Shown here in pieces: positions 58,920-64,000 of a stretch of 64,000 nucleotides of DNA (position 1 is its first letter; each line of letters opens with the position of its first letter). The translations under genes were made by a program, and so were the position numbers. The notes beneath the pieces were generated by a model, which was given only the letters and a program-made list of their open reading frames with translations, searched no databases and was not told the origin of the DNA. This stretch comes from Protea cynaroides (lineage: Eukaryota; Streptophyta; Magnoliopsida; Proteales; Proteaceae): contig CM053266.1 of the NCBI GenBank assembly GCA_028583415.1, positions 2,799,217 through 2,863,216 of the forward strand. The letters are read 5' to 3'.

Positions 58920-59836
58920 GAAAGAGAAAGGGAGATAAGGAGTTAATGGAATAAAAATCTGAAATTTAGCATTAACGACGTACGTTGGCCAAAGACCTCA
59001 CTTTTCACCCATACACATGGGCAGGAGGACTTACGTAGGTTCTAACATATCCTACAACACACATACAGTAGGAAATTTTAACTGATAAAGTTCAATTTGA
59101 AGAAAGTTCAAGAAGTCAAAAAATTTCGACAAATTAGGGCAAAAAGAGCAAAAATTCAAGTTTCTCGATAACCAACCGATGAAACTCAAAATTTTTTGAG
59201 GGCTTTCGTTCCTCGAGACCCCAATAACAAAAGTCCCCAATAAAAATCGAATTTTTACGGTTGGAAAAAGTTTAATTTGAAAAAAACATGTTAAATGGGC
59301 AAAAACCTAGAAATGTAAACCTAAAAACAGGTAGAAATGAGAAAACATACCTGTAGGGATGATGTGGACGTCGAAACCCAGACTCAAACCGACCAAAAAT
59401 AGTGGAGTGGCACTGTAGCAACTCAGAAGGGAGAGACGAGTCGAAACGGGAGGTAAATAACAAAAACTGACCCAAAATCGGATCTTAAAAATATGATTTT
59501 TGGTCTGAGGGTCGGACAATTCGACCAGAACCATCGACCCTCGGCTCTCGGGAATCTGATAGAAAACTAAGGGTCGGATACTGAGGGTCGGATACCCATC
59601 GACCCTCACATCGATCCTCAGCTCTCGGGAAGAACAGGTCATTCCTAGGGTTGGATACTAAGGGTCGGACATACCATCGACCCTCACCATCGACCCTGCA
59701 TAGAAAAGACAATATTTTTTTATAAAATGAACTGAAATTTGGAATTTTATATCAGTTAGCGTGCCTACATGGAATATAAATGATTGTCTCACATATTTTG
59801 ATGATTTTCAGGCACCACCCATCTCAGAAGAAAATT
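58920..59836 (+). other. Element leader between antisense ORF and gag, with TCGACCC/GGGTCGG cluster
   Basis: The stretch is non-coding. Between 59505 and 59705 the words 'gggtcgga' and 'catcgaccctc' alternate at least ten times, the same motif as in the 5' LTR. A GT/AG intron in the leader is possible (acceptor 'tttcag' near 59812). Confidence 0.55.
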
Positions 59837-60118
59837 ATGTCTGGAAGAAGAGTAACCAGACAGAGTCGAAATGCAGTTCCACCACCACCACCTGTGGAGG
59901 AAATTAGCCAGGAGAATGTATATGTCCCAGGAAATCCATACCAGGCAAATCCTACAAATTTGCCACCCCCACCACCAGAGTTAGCAACAGTGGTGATGAA
60001 CTTAGCACAACAGCTGCAACAGATGCAACATGCACAGGCTCAAATGCAAGTTGCCATGGGAGTCATGTTCCAAGCCACCCATGCTACACCTATGCAGACG
60101 GGGCAAGCTAGTGCAGCA
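59837..60118 (+). CDS. Tekay-type gag, N-terminal part before assembly gap
   Basis: The ATG at 59837 opens MSGRRVTRQSRNAVPPPPPV, followed by a Pro-rich linker and a Gln-rich helical stretch (ELATVVMNLAQQLQQMQHAQ), as in chromovirus Gag N-termini. The frame is open until the N gap at 60119. The capsid core and zinc knuckle must be inside the gap. Gag would package element RNA in virus-like particles. Confidence 0.75.
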
Positions 60119-60618
60119 NNNNNNNNNNNNNNNNNNNNNNNNNNNNNNNNNNNNNNNNNNNNNNNNNNNNNNNNNNNNNNNNNNNNNNNNNNNNNNNNNN
60201 NNNNNNNNNNNNNNNNNNNNNNNNNNNNNNNNNNNNNNNNNNNNNNNNNNNNNNNNNNNNNNNNNNNNNNNNNNNNNNNNNNNNNNNNNNNNNNNNNNNN
60301 NNNNNNNNNNNNNNNNNNNNNNNNNNNNNNNNNNNNNNNNNNNNNNNNNNNNNNNNNNNNNNNNNNNNNNNNNNNNNNNNNNNNNNNNNNNNNNNNNNNN
60401 NNNNNNNNNNNNNNNNNNNNNNNNNNNNNNNNNNNNNNNNNNNNNNNNNNNNNNNNNNNNNNNNNNNNNNNNNNNNNNNNNNNNNNNNNNNNNNNNNNNN
60501 NNNNNNNNNNNNNNNNNNNNNNNNNNNNNNNNNNNNNNNNNNNNNNNNNNNNNNNNNNNNNNNNNNNNNNNNNNNNNNNNNNNNNNNNNNNNNNNNNNNN
60601 NNNNNNNNNNNNNNNNNN
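60119..60618. other. Assembly gap, 500 N
   Basis: Exactly 500 N, a conventional placeholder length. The missing capsid, zinc knuckle and protease start of a Tekay element would normally need clearly more than 500 bp, so the true gap is probably larger. Confidence 0.95.
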
Positions 60619-61200
60619 AGCTACTCATTCCTTTATATTGGTGTCATTTGGAAAGAAGATGGATTTACCCATAAAAACATTGGACTACAAACTACTTATA
60701 CGATCACCAATGGGGTTAGAAGTGGAATTAGAGAAAGGTCATGGACCATGTCCAGTTCTCATTGGCGAGAAAACCTTAGATGCAACCTTGATACAACTTG
60801 AGATGGCATAATTTGACGTCATCTTGGGAATGGACTGGTTAGCTCGGCATTCTGCAAACCTGTTATGCGCCGAAAGAAGCTAACATTTAAAGACAAAGAA
60901 GGAGCAGAATTCAGTTTTGCGGGAACCAAACTTCCCCGTAGACGCAAACTCATACTCTCAGCACTAAAGGCTAAGAAGTGCCTTGAGAAGGGAGCAATCG
61001 GGTATCTAGTATTAGTGGTCGACCTAACCAAGGAAGCACCAAAAATGGAAGATATTGAAGTCGTGTGGGACTATCCTGACGTATTTTCGAAGGAACTACC
61101 AGGATTACCACCCGATCAAGCCACCGAGTTTGTGATAGACCTCATACCTGGAGCCGCACCCGTATCAAAGCACCTTACAGAATGGCTCCTACTGAACTGA
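60619..61200 (+). pseudogene. Tekay-type protease and RT N-terminal linker
   Basis: After the gap comes the aspartic protease without its first residues (ATHSFILVSFGKKMDLPIKT), later a TAA, then FDVILGMDWLARHSAN. A shifted frame at 60865-61200 encodes the linker to RT (VVWDYPDVFSKELPGLPPDQ). A one-base deletion near 61165 shifts out of the PYRMAPTELKELK motif. The active-site DTG/DSG is hidden in the gap. Confidence 0.85.
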
Positions 61201-62900
61201 AAGAACTAAAAGTGCAGCTACAGGAACTACTGGACAAGGGTTATATTTGACCCAGTATATCACCATGGGGAGCACCGGTATTATTTGTGAAGAAGAAGGA
61301 TGGTAGCGTTCGATTATGCATCGACTATCGGGAGTTAAATAAACTGACAATCAAGAATCGATATCCACTAACCAGGATCGATGAATTGTTCGATCAGTTG
61401 CAAGGAGCAAAAGTATTTTCTAAGATCGATTTTCGATCAGGCTATCATCAGTTGAAGATTAAAGAAGGTGATATTCCTAAGACAGCTTTCAGGACCAGAT
61501 ATGGACATTATGAGTTCTTGGTCATGTCTTTCGGATTAACAAACGCACCAGCAACTTTCATGGAACTTATGAACCGGGTCTTCCACGACACGTTGGATAC
61601 GTCGGTTATAGTATTTATTGATGATATATTGGTATACTCCAAGGACAAGGAAACCCATGTCAAGAACCTAAACGCAGCCGTACAGTGTTTAAGGAAAGAG
61701 AAGTTATACGCCAAATTTTCAAAGTGTGAGTTTTGGCTAAGTGAAGTCACCTTCCTAGGCCATGTAGTATCCGCTGAAGGAATCAAAGTGGACCCCAGCA
61801 AGATTGAGGCTATTATAAAGTGGGAAGCACCAAAGAGCGTTTCAGAAATTAAAAGTTTTCTGGGTCTCGCTGGTTATTATCGGAGATTCGTAGAAGACTA
61901 TTCCTGGATTGCCGTACCTCTTACCAGTTTGACTAAGAAAGGTGAAAAGTTTGTGTGGACGGATAAATGTGAGAAGAGCTTCCAAACATTGAAGACCAGA
62001 TTGATATCGGCTCCGATATTGACTATCCCTATTCCAGGACAGACATTTACCTTATACACTGATGCGTTGGGACTGGGATTAGGATGTGTGCTTATGCAAG
62101 GAGAGCAAGTAATTGCTTATGCCTCGAGACAATTGAAGATACATGAGAAAAATTACCCCACTCACGATTTGGAGTTAGCGACAGTAGTACATGCTGTCAA
62201 GATATGGAGACATTACCTATACGGAGAGAAATTTCAGATTAAGTCGGACCATAAAAGTCTTACTTATTTATTTAATCAGAAGGAATTGAATATGAGACAA
62301 AGAAGATGGCTGGAACTAATGAAAGACTATGATTGTGATATCCAGTATCATCCGGGAAAAGCAAATGTAGTAGCGGATGCGTTAAGCAGAAAGGCAATGA
62401 TAAAATCGCAAGGAGAGGTTAGCACAACTGCAATAATGTGTACGACCAGAATGGTATTTAATCACGGCAATAAGCAATATGTGATAGACGCAACGGATGA
62501 ATCAGCCAACCAAGGGTTTATTCATCGGTTTTCAAATATGTTCGCTGCTTTGAAGATTATACCGAATATAATGGATGAAGTGAAGACAGCTCTTAAATCA
62601 GATCCTTATATGAGAATAGTACAAGAAGATATCGAGAAAGGTAGGACTAATCCTGAGTTCACCTTGGACGAAGAGAGAGTACTGAAATACAAAGGAAGAA
62701 TATGTGTACCTGAAACAGAAAGTGTGGAGATTAGACACCGACTGATGGAAGAAGCCCATACCACCATCTATTCGATACATCCTGGAAGTACAAAAATGTA
62801 TTCTGATCTAAATAAACTATATTGGTGGAGTGGAATGAAAGCAGATGTAGCCAAGTTCGTGTCTCAATGCCTAAATTGTCAGAAAGTAAAGGCTGAATGA
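61201..62900 (+). pseudogene. Tekay-type reverse transcriptase, RNase H and integrase zinc finger
   Basis: The RT reads MAPTELKELKVQLQELLDKG, a TGA at 61248-61250 where Arg (CGA) is expected, then PSISPWGAPVLFVKKKDGS, CIDYRELNKLT and the catalytic box VIVFIDDILVYSKD (about 61605-61650), which is intact. RNase H follows with YTDALGLGLGCVLMQ, the Glu in LELATVVHAV and SDHKSLTYLFNQKELN. The integrase zinc finger (AHTTIYSIHPG ... CLNCQK) ends at a second TGA at 62898-62900. Apart from the TGA at 61250, the RT to zinc finger frame of 537 codons from 61287 is open, so decay is recent. Confidence 0.94.
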
Positions 62901-63690
62901 CAAAGACCCGTAGGACTGTTACAGCCATTACTGGAACCAGCATGGAAATGGGACTGCATCACTATGGACTTCGTCACGGGGTTACCACTGACTCCTCGAG
63001 TAGTTGACGCAGTTTGGGTGATTGTAGATCGTCTGACAAAAACAGCTCGCTTCATACCTATACGACCTCAGTATACACTAGAAAGGTTAGCAAAGATGTA
63101 TGTGGATAATATCGTTCGATTACACGGTGTACCAGAGAGCATTGTATCTGATAGAGATCCACGATTTACTTCCAAGTTTTGGGAAGGATTGCAAAATGCT
63201 ATGGGTACAACATTGAAGTTCAGTACCGCATTCCACCCACGCGCACGGACGGACGGTCGGGCGTACAATTCAGATTCTAGAAGATATGCTACGAGCATGT
63301 GTAATTGATTTCAAAGGATCATGGGATGAAAAGTTACCATTGATCGAGTTCGCGTATAACAATAGCTATCAGGCTACTATACAGATGTCACCTTATGAAG
63401 CACTGTATGGCAGAAAGTGTCGAACTCCTTTATTTTGGAATGAAATTGGAGAACGTAGTATTGTTGGATCGGAATTTGTTGAAGAGACTTGTCGAGTGGT
63501 CGACATTATAAAGGAAAGAGTGAGAACAGCTCAGAACCGTCAGAAGCAATATGCAGATACTCGACGCAGAGATCTGGAGTTCGCTGTAGGTGATAAAATA
63601 TTTTTGAAGGTATCGCCTATGCGAGGATTGAAAAGGTTTCGGACAGAAAGTGAAACTAAGTCCAAGATATGTCGGGCCGTATGAAATTCT
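62901..63690 (+). pseudogene. Tekay-type integrase core and C-terminal domain
   Basis: The frame continues from the TGA with WDCITMDFVTGLPLTPR (first Asp) and VSDRDPRFTSKFWEGLQ (second Asp). Small indels at about 63238-63262 destroy the QSE motif, so the catalytic Glu codon is lost. A second frame at 63286-63684 carries EFAYNNSYQATIQMSPYEAL, LYGRKCRTPLFW and the GDKIFLKVSPMRGLKRF motif. A one-base insertion near 63638 then shifts the frame again. Confidence 0.92.
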
Positions 63691-64000
63691 AGCTAAGCAT
63701 GGTAAAGTGGCTTATCAGTTAGCACTACCACCATCTATGTCAAGTATGCATGACGTATTTCACATTTCCCTATTGAAGAAGTATGTCAAGGATCCAACGC
63801 ATGTCTTGACAGTAGATTTACCAAATTTGACTGATGATTTGACATTTGAAGTAACACCAAATGAAATCACCAGCCGAAAGGTTCAACGTCTACGCAACCA
63901 AGATATCTATTATGTTAAGGTCACATGGAAAAGTAGAAACATGGAAGAAATTACATGGGAAGAAGAAAATGCTATGCAAAAGCAATACCCTCACTTATTT
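63640..64000 (+). pseudogene. Tekay-type chromodomain region, cut by window end
   Basis: In the third frame the polyprotein continues with KLSPRYVGPYEILAKHGKVA, DVFHISLLKKYVKD and the chromodomain (YYVKVTWKSRNMEEITWEEE). The chromodomain and the pol order RT, RNase H, integrase identify a chromovirus; the RCRTPLFW and MRGLKRF motifs fit the Tekay/Del lineage. The 3' LTR lies beyond the window. Confidence 0.88.

Noticed and set aside
60002..60674. Frames of about 210 codons spanning the N gap
   Set aside because: They are made almost entirely of unknown residues across the gap and have no evidence.

Overview
The window is nuclear DNA from a flowering plant. The evidence is plant-lineage Ty3/gypsy and Ty1/copia retrotransposons, a tRNA-derived SINE of the Au type, small hAT-like elements and one host gene with plant-type structure. 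The species cannot be named from the sequence. About nine tenths of the window is transposable-element sequence in various stages of decay.

The one host gene I can read is RPS25 (cytosolic ribosomal protein eS25), on the minus strand. Its start codon is at 31104-31106, two further coding exons follow at 30908-30982 and 30591-30725, and the only candidate last exon is at 12274-12387. The four pieces join in phase to exactly 108 codons plus a stop, with canonical splice sites, but the last intron is then about 18.2 kb. That intron is filled with a copia 3' fragment, a 1-kb homopolymer block that looks like an assembly artefact, two solo LTRs with perfect target-site duplications (one carrying an Au SINE), hAT-like elements with 8-bp duplications, a foldback element and simple repeats. 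It also holds a broken, uncharacterised coding frame.

Left of the gene, 1-6403 is the 3' half of a Tat-lineage Ty3/gypsy element: integrase, an 80-bp tandem array, an antisense Transposase_28-type frame, 121-bp and 70-bp arrays, and the 3' LTR. A probable minus-strand LTR (6404-7952) abuts it. Next comes the 3' part of a Reina-like chromovirus (7953-11069) whose integrase core has been triplicated in tandem.

Right of the gene are a telo-box promoter, a LINE ORF1 remnant, a broken RING-H2 fragment and a complete but mutated copia element (33938-39295, duplication GCCTT). A minus-strand chromovirus-type LTR follows (40254-42608), then an Ogre-like LTR with a tRNA-Arg-type primer site at 46771 and a series of four different tandem arrays (48140-50790). 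A solo LTR with duplication TCGTC occupies 50988-52485. From 54975 to the window end lies a Tekay/Del-type chromovirus. It carries an antisense ORF between its primer site and gag, a 500-N assembly gap in gag/protease, and a pol gene with a handful of stops and frameshifts.

The features most worth following up are the very long RPS25 intron, the antisense ORFs in two unrelated gypsy lineages, the integrase triplication, the GGGTCGA/TCGACCC motif clusters, and the coding remnant split by a solo LTR.
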